A stretch of DNA of 15,249 bases from Lachnospiraceae bacterium UBA7110 (GCA_002492295.1 DKYC01000146.1:1-15249), one strand, 5' to 3'; counted from the stretch's first letter, positions 1 to 7,961 are shown. Notes: generated from the letters alone by a model not told the origin. Translations and numbers: made by a program.

Positions 1-1413
1 TTTGTGGGAAAGCATTACTACCGTTTCAACGTTTGCCGTAAACGGAAACTGATCAACCGCAACCACCCGTTCCATCACGTACCCTCCATCCAGCAAAACC
101 TCCAAATCCCGCACAAGGCTTGTGGGCTTACAGCTTATGTAAACCATCTTGTCCACACCGTACTCCACAATCTTCTGTAATGCCTTCGGATGGACACCAT
201 CCCGCGGCGGATCCAACACGATAAAATCCGGCTTTTCTGCAATCCCGTCAATTACCTTAAGCACATCCCCCGCAAGAAACACACAATTATCAAGCCCGTT
301 TAAAGCCGCATTCTGCCGCGCTGCCTCGACTGCCTCCTCCACGATTTCAACCCCAATCACTTTCTCCGCCACAGGCGCCAAAAGCTGTGCAATCGTTCCT
401 GTCCCACTGTACAAGTCAAACACCGTCTTCTTTCTCTTTCCGCCTACAGAAATGTCACCCAAAAAATCGCGCGCCGTCTCATACAGCACCTCCGCGCCCA
501 ATGTATTCGTCTGAAAAAAAGAAAACAGGGAAACCTTAAATCGAAGTCCCAAAAGCTCCTCATAAAAATAATCCTGGCCGTACAGAATATGCGTCTCATC
601 GCTTTGTACAACATCCGCAACGGAATCGTTTTTGATATGAATTACGCCCGTTATTTTTCCCTTTAACGGCAACTGCAAAAGCATCTCCACAAGAGGCATA
701 AGTTCCTGCTCCTCCTGTGTTGTTGTTACAAGCGCAATCAGCATTTCACCTGTCTTTTGTGCTTTTCTGACCAGCAGATGCCTCAGGTATCCCTCATGGC
801 GTATCCTATGAAAATAACTACTGTTATTTTGTGTAAAATAATCCAACACGCAGGAAAGCACCATCCTGTAATCCGCATCGACAATTCGGCAGTCCCTTAC
901 AGTCACAATATCATAAAAGCTCCCCCGCTTATGCATCCCCAGCGCAAGCGGTCCGTTTTTATACTCATCACCAAACGAAAATTCCATTTTATTCCTGTAA
1001 TCCGTCTGAACAGGACTTGGCTTGATTTTCTCAAAAATACGGTTTATATAAGCATCCAAATCACCGTTTTCCCCATTTAATAACATCTGCTTTTCAAAAA
1101 TCGGACGCAAAAGCTGACGCACTTGACCTTCCTTCAATGCAAGCTGTTTTTCATACGGAAGCGTTTGATAACTGCACCCGCCGCACGCTCCAAAATGCGG
1201 ACACGGGCTTTCCACTTCCCCTTCTGCCCGCTCCAAAACCTCCAGCAGTCTCCCTTCCACTTTCCCTTTCCGCTTTTTATTTACCATAAAGGATATCCGC
1301 TGCCCCAAAAGTACATTTTTCACGACCGCAATCCCATCCTCACAGCGCACAATTCCCCTATTTGGGAAATCAAGACGCTCCACATAACCTTCATAAATCT
1401 GTCCTTTTTTCAT
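1..1413 (-). CDS. rlmD: 23S rRNA (uracil-5-)-methyltransferase, RlmD/RumA (RlmCD) family, 3' end cut by window
   Basis: This enzyme transfers a methyl group from S-adenosylmethionine to C5 of a uracil in 23S rRNA. The window holds 471 codons, and the reading ends at NVETVVMLSHK, which is near the normal C-terminus of the family, so only a few residues should be missing. The first ~60 residues fit a TRAM RNA-binding domain. Iron-sulfur cluster cysteines are C71, C77, C80 (CPHFGACGGC) and C175. The SAM-binding loop reads DLYSGTGT. The catalytic cysteine is C428 in YISCKPT, and the catalytic base is the Glu of NVET. The start is ATG at 1411-1413, with AGAGGGG at 1420-1426 six bases upstream. Whether it methylates one site (RlmD) or two (RlmCD, as in Bacillus) cannot be read from sequence. 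A terminator at 1457-1487 separates it from the gene upstream, so it should have its own promoter, which I did not find. Confidence 0.93.
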   Translation of the reverse strand, partial: MKKGQIYEGYVERLDFPNRGIVRCEDGIAVVKNVLLGQRISFMVNKKRKGKVEGRLLEVLERAEGEVESPCPHFGACGGCSYQTLPYEKQLALKEGQVRQLLRPIFEKQMLLNGENGDLDAYINRIFEKIKPSPVQTDYRNKMEFSFGDEYKNGPLALGMHKRGSFYDIVTVRDCRIVDADYRMVLSCVLDYFTQNNSSYFHRIRHEGYLRHLLVRKAQKTGEMLIALVTTTQEEQELMPLVEMLLQLPLKGKITGVIHIKNDSVADVVQSDETHILYGQDYFYEELLGLRFKVSLFSFFQTNTLGAEVLYETARDFLGDISVGGKRKKTVFDLYSGTGTIAQLLAPVAEKVIGVEIVEEAVEAARQNAALNGLDNCVFLAGDVLKVIDGIAEKPDFIVLDPPRDGVHPKALQKIVEYGVDKMVYISCKPTSLVRDLEVLLDGGYVMERVVAVDQFPFTANVETVVMLSHK

Positions 1414-1456
1414 AAAAATCCCCTCTTTCTCTGCATGAGGCTGTGCCCGTATACAT

Positions 1457-1487
1457 AAAAACAGGGGCGCTTTTTATCAGCACCCCC
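1457..1487 (-). terminator. Rho-independent terminator after the small acidic-tail gene
   Basis: Read on the minus strand, GGGGTGC (1480-1486) pairs with GCGCCCC (1464-1470), with one G-U pair and a 9-base loop, and is followed by TGTTTTTATG. It lies 15 bases past the stop of the 1502-1834 gene and ahead of the rlmD start. Confidence 0.75.
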
Positions 1488-1501
1488 TACTGTCTGCCAG
1501 C

Positions 1502-1834
1502 TTATTTCACGGTTGTATAATCATTTTCCTTTTCAGCGTCCTGCTCGTTCTCCGCCTCATCTTCCTCGTCATCAAAGAAATCGTCCTCAAAGTCATCATC
1601 AAACTCGTCGTCGAAATCATCAAGATAATCCGGTGTCATATAACGGTATACCGCATAAGCAATACCGGCTACTGCTGCGACTGCACCGATAATCGCAAGC
1701 ACCCAAAGCAATGTGTTGGCCTTCTTCTCATTTTCCGTCTTCAGCTCATTTTTTGCACAATATTTACTCAGGATATCACTGCTGACCAAGTTCTTATCCT
1801 GCAAATATTCTACTAAATCATCCCACTTTTTCAT
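1502..1834 (-). CDS. Small single-pass membrane protein with highly acidic C-terminal tail
   Basis: I do not recognise a named function. The 110-residue protein has three parts. Residues 1-38 are a charged N-terminus that may be helical. Residues 41-65 are one hydrophobic segment (TLLWVLAIIGAVAAVAG and onward) that should span the membrane. From about residue 69 there is an extremely acidic, Phe-spaced tail (DDFDDEFDDDFEDDFFDDEE), ending in a mixed charged stretch. There is no signal-peptidase site, so it is probably a membrane-anchored protein; the topology is not certain. The start ATG at 1832-1834 is preceded by AAAGGGG about 9 bases upstream. It lies 102 bp downstream of pcrA in the same direction with no terminator between, so read-through from pcrA is possible. 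A terminator follows it. Confidence 0.8.
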   Translation of the reverse strand: MKKWDDLVEYLQDKNLVSSDILSKYCAKNELKTENEKKANTLLWVLAIIGAVAAVAGIAYAVYRYMTPDYLDDFDDEFDDDFEDDFFDDEEDEAENEQDAEKENDYTTVK

Positions 1835-1936
1835 TTCAAAAAGCCCCTTTCTGTTTTTATTTCACGCTCGGTAAAACTCCGTTGTATATATGATATCATC
1901 TTTTTTTTATTTTTACTACCATTTTCATGCATTTTA

Positions 1937-4372
1937 TCATATTTTTTTCAGCTTGGCAAACGCTGCATACATAATCTTATTCCCATACGCATCAAAATCC
2001 ACCGTCACCTTAAAGTCCCTTGTATCCCTCACAATGTCAAGCACCGTACCATCACCGTATTTGACATGTGTGACGCGGTCGCCCTCCGCATATCCAAGCT
2101 CCCCTTGCGACATTACAGGCACACCCTTTGTCAGCCCCTCCAGGGACTTTGCAATATAAGGCTTATTCGCTGCGGGCGTCTCTTTTTTGCGCACCACTGC
2201 TTTTGGCTTGGACGCGATAATTTCCGAAAAACTCTTTTTCTCCGGCACGGCAGTCTTTACCCGCTCCGGTTCCAAATTCTCCAAGCCCTTCTCCTGCTTC
2301 TCCAAATAAGCGGCAGCCTCCAGCCAGTTATTCTGACCCGACACAAACGGCTTTGCTTTAAAGATATTTTTCTGATACGACTCCTCTTCATAATCATACG
2401 CATCATCACTGCGTTTTATACCGCCTGGTCTGTTATCCATAAGCGTTTCGGGAATTTCACTGACAAAACGGCTTACCCGGTTATATTGTGTCTGCCCTTT
2501 TATCATACGTGACTTTGCATAAGTAATTGTAAGGTCTTCCTTCGCCCGTGTAATCCCCACATAGGCAAGCCTGCGCTCCTCCTCTACCTCAGACGGATCA
2601 TCCGAGGAAATCGTCATGTAGCTTGGAAAAACACCGTCCTCAAGTCCCGATAAATACACCTGTGGAAACTCCAGCCCCTTTGCACTGTGAACCGTCATCA
2701 AAAGCACCTTATTGTCATCCTTGTTCACGGTATCAATATCCGCCACCAAAGCGACTTCCTCCAAAAATCCAGAAAGCGTCGCCTCCTCACCATCTTTATC
2801 CTTATCCATCTCGAAACTGACTAATTTCGTAATCAGCTCATCAATATTCTCAATCCTGTCCTTTGCATCCTCCTCGTCGGATGCCTCAAGTTCCTTCACA
2901 TATCCTGTCGTTTCTATTACATCTGTTATTAAATCTTCAAGATTCACCATCGAAAGCTTTGTCCGAAACATCCTTATCATCAGTGCAAAGCTTTTCAGCT
3001 TTTCAGCCGCCTTTCCCTTTCCAAGGGAGGGGATTTCTTCAACCCGTTCCAGCGCCTCAAAAAAACTAATTCCCATGTTGTCCGCATAGCCTTGCACCTT
3101 TGTGATGCTTGCCGCACCAATTCCACGTCTTGGCACGTTGATAATACGCTTGACTGCCAAATCATCTTTTCCGTTGTCAATCGTCTTTAGATATGCCAGG
3201 ATATCCTTGATTTCCTTTCTTGCATAGAAATTGACACCACCGACAATATTGTAAGGGATATTAAGCGCGACAAAATTTTCCTCCAAAATACGCGACTGCG
3301 CATTAGTGCGGTACAGCACGGCGCAATCACGGTAATCCCCCAATTGCTCCCCCTTTTTCTTTTTAATATCACCTGCTATGTATCCGCCCTCCTCATAAGC
3401 ATTGTCAAATTCCCTGAAATGGATACGGTTTCCGGCACCCTTATCCGTCCAAAGCGCCTTATCCTTGCGCTCTGTGTTGTTTTTTATCACCGCGTTTGCC
3501 GCGTCAAGGATATTTTGCGTAGAACGGTAATTCTGCTCCAGCTTAATCACCGTCGCCTCCGGATAGGTTTCCTCAAAATCAAGAATGTTTCGGATATTCG
3601 CCCCCCGAAACTTGTAGATGGACTGGTCGTCGTCCCCCACCACACACAGATTCCTGTTTTTGGCAGCAAGCAGGCGAATAAGCTCAAACTGTGCCAAATT
3701 CGTATCCTGATACTCGTCCACCATAATATAGCGGAACCTGTTCTGATAATTTTCCAGCACATCAGGACAATTTTGGAAAAGCTCCACTGTCTTTCCAATC
3801 AAATCGTCAAAATCGAGGGCGTTATTTTTTTTCAGCGTAAGCTGATACTCCGCATATGCCATCGAAATACGCCTTTTAGTGTAATCCCCCAAGGCTGCAC
3901 GCTCATATTCCGCCGTGGAAACCAGGCTGTCCTTCGCATGGGAGATTGCCCCCAAAATCGTGCGTTCTTTAAGCATTTTCGTATCAATCTCCAGTTTTTT
4001 GCACACATCCTTCATCACGCTTTTAGAATCATCCGTATCATAAATCGCGAAATTGGGATCAAATCCAATCCTGCCAATATTCTTTCTTAGGATTTTCACA
4101 CACGTAGAATGAAACGTTGAAACCCATACCGCCTCCGAGCCGTGACCGACAATCGCGTCAACCCGCTCCCGCATCTCGCCCGCCGCCTTGTTGGTAAACG
4201 TGATTGCCATGATATTCCACGGCCGCACCCCCGCGTCATGAATCAAATACGCAATACGGTTTGTCAGCACACTTGTCTTCCCGCTGCCCGCCCCCGCAAG
4301 AATCAGCACAGGGCCCTGCGTCGTAAAAACGCCCTTTTGCTGCTGTTCATTTAATCCGTCATAAAGTCCCAT
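1937..4372 (-). CDS. pcrA: ATP-dependent DNA helicase PcrA (UvrD/Rep superfamily 1)
   Basis: PcrA is a 3'-to-5' DNA helicase that acts in nucleotide-excision repair, removes RecA filaments and resolves transcription-replication conflicts. The 811-residue length is close to the ~740-residue family norm, with extra sequence in the C-terminal linker. Superfamily-1 motifs run in order: Walker A AGAGSGKT (26-33), ITFTNKAA (motif Ia), DEYQDTN (219-225, motif II), GDDDQSIYKFRGA (246-258, motif III), NYRST (281-285, motif IV), TVHSAKGLEF (motif V) and RRLAYVGITRAK (motif VI). The last ~50 residues, from EGDRVTHVKYGDGTVL, form the small Tudor-like domain known in PcrA to bind RNA polymerase. The start ATG at 4370-4372 has AAGGA just upstream, and a promoter lies at 4425-4453. 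No terminator is visible between it and the 1502-1834 gene. Confidence 0.97.
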   Translation of the reverse strand: MGLYDGLNEQQQKGVFTTQGPVLILAGAGSGKTSVLTNRIAYLIHDAGVRPWNIMAITFTNKAAGEMRERVDAIVGHGSEAVWVSTFHSTCVKILRKNIGRIGFDPNFAIYDTDDSKSVMKDVCKKLEIDTKMLKERTILGAISHAKDSLVSTAEYERAALGDYTKRRISMAYAEYQLTLKKNNALDFDDLIGKTVELFQNCPDVLENYQNRFRYIMVDEYQDTNLAQFELIRLLAAKNRNLCVVGDDDQSIYKFRGANIRNILDFEETYPEATVIKLEQNYRSTQNILDAANAVIKNNTERKDKALWTDKGAGNRIHFREFDNAYEEGGYIAGDIKKKKGEQLGDYRDCAVLYRTNAQSRILEENFVALNIPYNIVGGVNFYARKEIKDILAYLKTIDNGKDDLAVKRIINVPRRGIGAASITKVQGYADNMGISFFEALERVEEIPSLGKGKAAEKLKSFALMIRMFRTKLSMVNLEDLITDVIETTGYVKELEASDEEDAKDRIENIDELITKLVSFEMDKDKDGEEATLSGFLEEVALVADIDTVNKDDNKVLLMTVHSAKGLEFPQVYLSGLEDGVFPSYMTISSDDPSEVEEERRLAYVGITRAKEDLTITYAKSRMIKGQTQYNRVSRFVSEIPETLMDNRPGGIKRSDDAYDYEEESYQKNIFKAKPFVSGQNNWLEAAAYLEKQEKGLENLEPERVKTAVPEKKSFSEIIASKPKAVVRKKETPAANKPYIAKSLEGLTKGVPVMSQGELGYAEGDRVTHVKYGDGTVLDIVRDTRDFKVTVDFDAYGNKIMYAAFAKLKKI

Positions 4373-4424
4373 TCCTTTTATCCTTTCTGTTTTTCATCAG
4401 CTTTCCATTCATCCGCTATTGAAA

Positions 4425-4453
4425 ATTATAACATCTCCCCCTTGCCGTTTCAA
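4425..4453 (-). promoter_or_regulatory. Sigma-A promoter of pcrA
   Basis: On the minus strand a -35 box TTGAAA (4448-4453) and a perfect -10 box TATAAT (4425-4430) are separated by 17 bp. Transcription would start about 45 bp before the pcrA ATG. Confidence 0.8.
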
Positions 4454-4520
4454 TGTTTTCCAATCACCTTCTCTTCATTTTACGCATATGATAACCAAAA
4501 CAATCTTGAAAGGATATATT

Positions 4521-5552
4521 ATGGAAAAACATAAAATACACTCCATCCTGTTCACCGCAGTGCTCATCATTGCAATCCTTGTGAGCGGCTGCGGAGGCAA
4601 AGAAGCTGCCGAAAAATCCGGTCTGACCAAAGTGACCTTAAATGAGGTCGCACACTCCATTTTTTACGCGCCTATGTACGTGGCAATTGAGGAGGGATAT
4701 TTTTCCGAGGAAGGCATTGATCTTGAGCTTGTGACAGGCTATGGTGCCGACAAGACAATGACTGCGCTACTCACAGGCGAGGCGGACATCGGATTTATGG
4801 GAAGCGAAGCATCCATTTACACCTACTTACAGGGTGCGCAGGATTATGCCGTCAATTTTGCTCAGCTTACACAGCGCGCGGGAAACTTCCTTGTAAGCCG
4901 CACTCCGATTGACAACTTTGACTGGGATATGATAAAAGGCACCTACGTGCTTGGCGGCAGGAAAGGCGGAATGCCGCAGATGGTATTTGAATATATCCTG
5001 AAAATGAACCAAATTGATCCTGAAAATGACCTTACCATGGACACAAGTATTGATTTTGGCTCTACTGCCGCGGCGTTTTCCGGCGCAAAAGAGGGCGATG
5101 CCGGATATGCCGACTTTACCGTAGAATTTGAACCGCATGCCACCTCGCTTGAAACACAGGGGAAAGGCTATATTGTCGCGTCCCTTGGCGTAGATTCCGG
5201 GTATGTGCCCTATACGGCATTCAGCGCAAAGAAAAGCTATTTGGAGAAAAACCCCGATATCATTCTCTCCTTCACAAAAGCGCTGCAAAAAGGTATGGAC
5301 TATGTGGCAAACCATTCCGCAGATGAAATAGCATCTGTTATTCAACCGCAGTTTCCTGAAACGGAGCTTTCCACCATCACCACGATTGTAAACCGTTATC
5401 AGACGCAGGATACCTGGAAAAACGACCTTGTATTTTCCGAGGACAGCTTTATGCTCCTGCAAAACATCCTAATGGAAGCCGGGGAACTTGAAGACTATGT
5501 TCCCTATGAAACCCTTGTAAACACGACATTTGCAAATCAGGCGAAGCAATAA
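4521..5552 (+). CDS. Lipoprotein substrate-binding protein of an ABC transporter, NMT1/THI5 (SsuA/ThiY-like) family
   Basis: It should bind a small solute outside the membrane and deliver it to an ABC permease. Members of this family bind thiamine pyrimidine precursors, alkanesulfonates, nitrate or bicarbonate; the ligand here cannot be told. I chose ATG 4521 because GAAAGG lies 7 bases upstream and because it gives a clean lipoprotein signal: KHK, a hydrophobic core, then the lipobox VSGC with lipidated C24. Upstream in-frame ATGs at 4419 and 4488 lack this layout. The mature protein opens with TKVTLNEVAHSIFYAPMYVA and then EEGYFSEEGIDLEL, the typical first strand and helix of the family, followed by GEADIGFMG. 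It has 343 residues, a normal length. No permease or ATPase gene is adjacent: pcrA is divergent upstream and the L,D-transpeptidase is convergent downstream, so it is an orphan binding protein here. Confidence 0.88.
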   Translation: MEKHKIHSILFTAVLIIAILVSGCGGKEAAEKSGLTKVTLNEVAHSIFYAPMYVAIEEGYFSEEGIDLELVTGYGADKTMTALLTGEADIGFMGSEASIYTYLQGAQDYAVNFAQLTQRAGNFLVSRTPIDNFDWDMIKGTYVLGGRKGGMPQMVFEYILKMNQIDPENDLTMDTSIDFGSTAAAFSGAKEGDAGYADFTVEFEPHATSLETQGKGYIVASLGVDSGYVPYTAFSAKKSYLEKNPDIILSFTKALQKGMDYVANHSADEIASVIQPQFPETELSTITTIVNRYQTQDTWKNDLVFSEDSFMLLQNILMEAGELEDYVPYETLVNTTFANQAKQ

Positions 5553-5554
5553 AA

Positions 5555-5606
5555 ATGCTTTAAAACAGCATGCGCCGGCAGGATACCATAACTGTCCTGC
5601 CGGCGC
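5555..5606. terminator. Strong hairpin between convergent genes, probable two-way terminator
   Basis: GCGCCGGCAGGA (5572-5583) pairs perfectly with TCCTGCCGGCGC (5595-5606) around an 11-base loop. Beside it a weaker hairpin, ATGCT (5555-5559) with AGCAT (5567-5571), leads on the minus strand into TTTTTATT. The pair lies between the stops of the lipoprotein and the L,D-transpeptidase. The main stem has no good T-run on the plus strand, so termination there is less certain. Confidence 0.6.
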
Positions 5607-5620
5607 AAACGATTAAAGCA

Positions 5621-6478
5621 CTATTGCACACAAATCAACATATCCTGTTCTACCCTGACGCCAAGCATATCCGTCCCGCACACGTGGGCGACATAGCTAC
5701 CCGCATTGTTTAAGTCATAATTTCCCGTCATCCTTAGCTGATATGTTCCCAATTCCCGCACTTCCCCCTGCGGCGTCTGCAGCGCCAGCGCATTATAAAT
5801 ATCATAGGCAGTCGCTCCTACCGGCAGATACATGACACCGTCGCCGGTCCCGTTTGTCAGGTGAAGCGCCGGTCTGACCGTATTCCACGGGTTACCCGCA
5901 TCCGTATCCGTCGGATCCCACGTTTTATAGGCATGCTCTTCGGCAAGTTTGACTTCCTCGGGCTTTCCAAGCGGTCCCGGATTTTCCGCATCGTCGTACA
6001 CCGTCACCTCCGTGCCCGCCTTACAGTTATCATAAATCCACTTTGCGTCCGCACAGGTAAGACGCACGCAGCCAAGCGATGCTGCCTGTCCCAGCATATT
6101 GTACTGTTCCCACTCCAAATCGCCCGCATTCTTCGAATAATACGGAATCGAGTGAAACATAATACCCCTGTTAAACCGAACCGCATAATGTCCGTAAGAA
6201 CCGTCCACCATCAGCCTCCACTCATAATAATTGCTTGTCCGAAACATTCCAAGCGGCGTCTCATGCCCCTCCCGTCCGCAGGAACAGATGAATGCCCTTA
6301 CCGGAACAACATTGCCGTCCTGCGTCTTCTCATACACCGTCACACAGTTGGCGGCACGGTTCACCATAATCATGTAATCCTTTTTTTCCTCCTGGGCGCT
6401 TACCCTGAAATCAAAGCCCATATCAAAAATGCCAATACACATACACAGAACAAGCAGCAGCGTAAAAACTCTTTTCAT
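5621..6478 (-). CDS. Exported L,D-transpeptidase (YkuD domain) with an extra C-terminal domain
   Basis: L,D-transpeptidases form 3-3 crosslinks in peptidoglycan or attach proteins to it, outside the membrane. I start at ATG 6476-6478 (MKRVFTLLL), where AAGG and AAAGGAG lie 8-13 bases upstream and a signal peptide of ~28 residues follows. The reading frame is open further up to 6553, but that would add a hydrophilic stretch before the signal and pass the promoter. With this start the protein has 285 residues. The YkuD core spans roughly 35-162. Catalytic residues are H109 (MFHSIPY) and the SLGCVR motif with S134, G136 and nucleophile C137. From ~200 there is a second, smaller beta-rich region (VMYLPVGATAYDIYNAL, NYDLNNAGSYVAHV) that looks like a bacterial Ig-like or wall-associated repeat. 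It has its own promoter and is convergent with the lipoprotein. Confidence 0.92.
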   Translation of the reverse strand: MKRVFTLLLVLCMCIGIFDMGFDFRVSAQEEKKDYMIMVNRAANCVTVYEKTQDGNVVPVRAFICSCGREGHETPLGMFRTSNYYEWRLMVDGSYGHYAVRFNRGIMFHSIPYYSKNAGDLEWEQYNMLGQAASLGCVRLTCADAKWIYDNCKAGTEVTVYDDAENPGPLGKPEEVKLAEEHAYKTWDPTDTDAGNPWNTVRPALHLTNGTGDGVMYLPVGATAYDIYNALALQTPQGEVRELGTYQLRMTGNYDLNNAGSYVAHVCGTDMLGVRVEQDMLICVQ

Positions 6479-6520
6479 CACAATAACCTTACTCCTTTCG
6501 GTATTTACATAACAAGTTTT

Positions 6521-6549
6521 ATCATACACTATTCTACAAATTTTGGCAA
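6521..6549 (-). promoter_or_regulatory. Sigma-A promoter of the L,D-transpeptidase gene
   Basis: On the minus strand, -35 TTGCCA (6544-6549) and -10 TATGAT (6521-6526) are spaced by 17 bp and lie 42 bp ahead of the chosen ATG. This supports the start at 6478 over the longer reading, which would begin inside or above the promoter. Confidence 0.78.
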
Positions 6550-6551
6550 GC

Positions 6552-6581
6552 AAAAAGAGCCATTCCCCAATGGCTCTTTTT
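6552..6581. terminator. Bidirectional Rho-independent terminator
   Basis: A 13-bp perfect stem, AAAAAGAGCCATT (6552-6564) with AATGGCTCTTTTT (6569-6581), closes on a CCCC loop. It has a run of T on either strand. It lies just upstream of the L,D-transpeptidase promoter and would stop minus-strand transcription coming from the 6746-7150 gene. Confidence 0.88.
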
Positions 6582-6745
6582 GCAATGCAAATTTTTGCAT
6601 TTCCCTTCTACACAAATCATTAATTATTTGACTCCCCAGTCAAGATAACATAATCTCTTTGCAAGAATTATATTATCACATTTACATAATTTTGTAAATA
6701 GTCTGACAATAATTTTTTTTATTTTTTTTCGTAAAATAATTCAAA
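6582..6745. other. AT-rich intergenic stretch with small inverted repeats
   Basis: No reading frame with a ribosome binding site is visible. It holds ATGCAAA/TTTGCAT (6585-6600), TTGACT/AGTCAA around CCCC (6628-6643), ATTTACA/TGTAAAT (6680-6699) and homopolymer runs near 6712-6730. On the minus strand a moderate promoter-like pair, TTTACA then TAATAT at 17 bp, precedes the hairpins and the terminator, which would give a short structured RNA. This is weak evidence for a small RNA. Confidence 0.35.
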
Positions 6746-7150
6746 CTATTCAAACAATGTAAATCCTACGCCGTTGAGCCGCTCCCGCAGACCGTTCTGA
6801 AAGCCCATCATACCGATGGTATCCTTTAAATAAGATGCATAACCTGACGAATCGCTACTTTCGCCGTCCTCCTGCGAAAGGCCGCTGTCAGAAGCCGAAC
6901 TTTCCTGCATACTCAGCATCTCGGCAAAATCGCCTGTCGCCGTATTCTTCGTTTTGGAAAGCTCACCGTAATCCTTTACATATAAATCCTCTTCCGGTTT
7001 TTCCTGACCGATTACAAACGCCCGTCCGCGCTGGTTTCCCATGTTCCTGCTAATTCTCTGAACCGCGTAGGTACTGTAGGGATTACCATGTATGGATGAT
7101 ATCCTGTAATCGCGAAGTGAGGAAAAGCCCGCAATTGCTGCTATTGACAT
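6746..7150 (-). CDS. Hypothetical protein, 134 residues, Ser/Glu-rich
   Basis: I do not recognise this protein. The start is set at ATG 7148-7150 (MSIAAIAGFSSLRDYRISSI), since GGAGGG (7156-7161) sits 5 bases upstream; a reading from 7171 would begin ahead of that site. The N-terminal third is mildly hydrophobic then basic (YAVQRISRNMGNQRGRA). The middle is acidic and low in complexity, rich in Ser, Glu and Asp (residues ~75-105). The C-terminus (YLKDTIGMMGFQNGLRERL) could form an amphipathic helix. There is no signal peptide, membrane segment or known motif. It lies about 80 bp downstream of the DUF1836 gene in the same direction, so the two could share a transcript that ends at the 6552-6581 terminator. 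Confidence 0.78.
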   Translation of the reverse strand: MSIAAIAGFSSLRDYRISSIHGNPYSTYAVQRISRNMGNQRGRAFVIGQEKPEEDLYVKDYGELSKTKNTATGDFAEMLSMQESSASDSGLSQEDGESSDSSGYASYLKDTIGMMGFQNGLRERLNGVGFTLFE

Positions 7151-7233
7151 AAAGTCCCTCCATTCAAACAATTTTACCCTTCCTTATCTTATATCGGCTT
7201 TTTTCCGTTTTTCTTCACTGTCTGCGGACAAAT

Positions 7234-7833
7234 CTACTCCTTTTCCTGCGGATCCTTCATACTGTCTATCAGCCGCTCTATAATCATCTTTTTCATATAA
7301 ACATCAAAACTTAGCGCACATATAAACGAAAAAAGCTTTAAAAACTCCCTGTTTTCCTCCGGCGCGTCTTCGAAGGTTCCCATTGCGCAGTCATACTTCT
7401 CAATGACATCCGCCTTGAGACGCTCCATCTGCTCCGCCTTCATGCTAAAGACTTCCTCATAGATGGTTTCAATATCAAAACCTCCGTCCTTATGGAAAAA
7501 ATTATCCGTCACAGGCGCCAGCAGCGTTTGGATATCGTTAATCGACAGAATTCCTTTATAGTAATAAATAAAAATCAGCACCAAAACATGCTCACGCGAG
7601 TATTTCTTTCTCACCGGAGGCGGCAGCAAATCGTTTTTCGCATAATTGTTTATCATTGTCTTGGTCATCACCTTATCCGCGTCTGGATAACGCGAGCCCC
7701 TGCGGAGATTTTTATCCATAAAGGTCGTCACCTGATCCATATACAATTCAATATTCGGAATATCCGAAGCACTGATATGACCAATGCTGTCGACACCCTC
7801 CATTATTTTGTTTAATAAGTCCTTTGTATCCAT
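7234..7833 (-). CDS. DUF1836 family protein, probable MerR-like DNA-binding regulator
   Basis: The 199-residue protein matches the DUF1836 pattern, a Firmicute family without a settled role. Residues ~52-105 read like a MerR-type winged helix-turn-helix: KVMTKTMINNYAKNDLLPPP, then RKKYSREHVLVLIFIYYYKG and LSINDIQTLL. This suggests a DNA-binding regulator, which is inference. The C-terminal ~90 residues are helical and have no metal- or ligand-binding motif I can name. I chose ATG 7831-7833 (MDTKDLL) because AGAGGA (7837-7842) lies 3 bases upstream of it and the promoter at 7906-7934 gives a sensible leader; the longer reading from 7890 has no such site. It is divergent from the TrpR-like gene at 8057. 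Confidence 0.85.
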   Translation of the reverse strand: MDTKDLLNKIMEGVDSIGHISASDIPNIELYMDQVTTFMDKNLRRGSRYPDADKVMTKTMINNYAKNDLLPPPVRKKYSREHVLVLIFIYYYKGILSINDIQTLLAPVTDNFFHKDGGFDIETIYEEVFSMKAEQMERLKADVIEKYDCAMGTFEDAPEENREFLKLFSFICALSFDVYMKKMIIERLIDSMKDPQEKE

Positions 7834-7905
7834 AATTCCTCTCAATCCGCCGATTCTTACAGGCTCAATGCCACGCGGCTTCCCGCGCACTTGCTGCTAA
7901 GCTAC

Positions 7906-7934
7906 ATTATATAGTATCGAAAACTACTTATCAA
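7906..7934 (-). promoter_or_regulatory. Sigma-A promoter of the DUF1836 gene
   Basis: On the minus strand, -35 TTGATA (7929-7934) and a perfect -10 TATAAT (7906-7911) are separated by 17 bp. It stands back to back with the promoter of the TrpR-like gene, with 27 bp between the two -35 boxes. Confidence 0.8.
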
Positions 7935-7961
7935 GACCTTTATAATTATTTTTTCAATTCC

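Noticed and set aside
149..1458. Plus-strand reading frames of about 110-120 codons
   Set aside because: They lie opposite the RlmD coding frame, lack ribosome binding sites and have low-complexity Ser/Thr/Pro- or His-rich products typical of antisense shadows.
1889..1898. ATGATATCAT palindrome ahead of the small acidic-tail gene
   Set aside because: It is short, in AT-rich DNA, and has no convincing promoter beside it, so it may be chance.
3344..4090. Plus-strand frame of 248 codons inside pcrA
   Set aside because: It is fully antisense to conserved PcrA helicase motifs and encodes no recognisable domain.
4419..4520. Longer N-terminus for the lipoprotein
   Set aside because: The ATG at 4419 has no ribosome binding site, lies within the divergent pcrA promoter region and would spoil the signal peptide; ATG 4521 fits both.
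4827..5462. Minus-strand frame of 211 codons opposite the lipoprotein gene
   Set aside because: It overlaps a well-supported lipoprotein on the other strand and has a Cys/Arg-rich unnatural composition.
5861..6631. Plus-strand frame of 256 codons across the L,D-transpeptidase
   Set aside because: It is antisense to the YkuD catalytic motif, has an Arg/His-rich product, and crosses a promoter and terminator.
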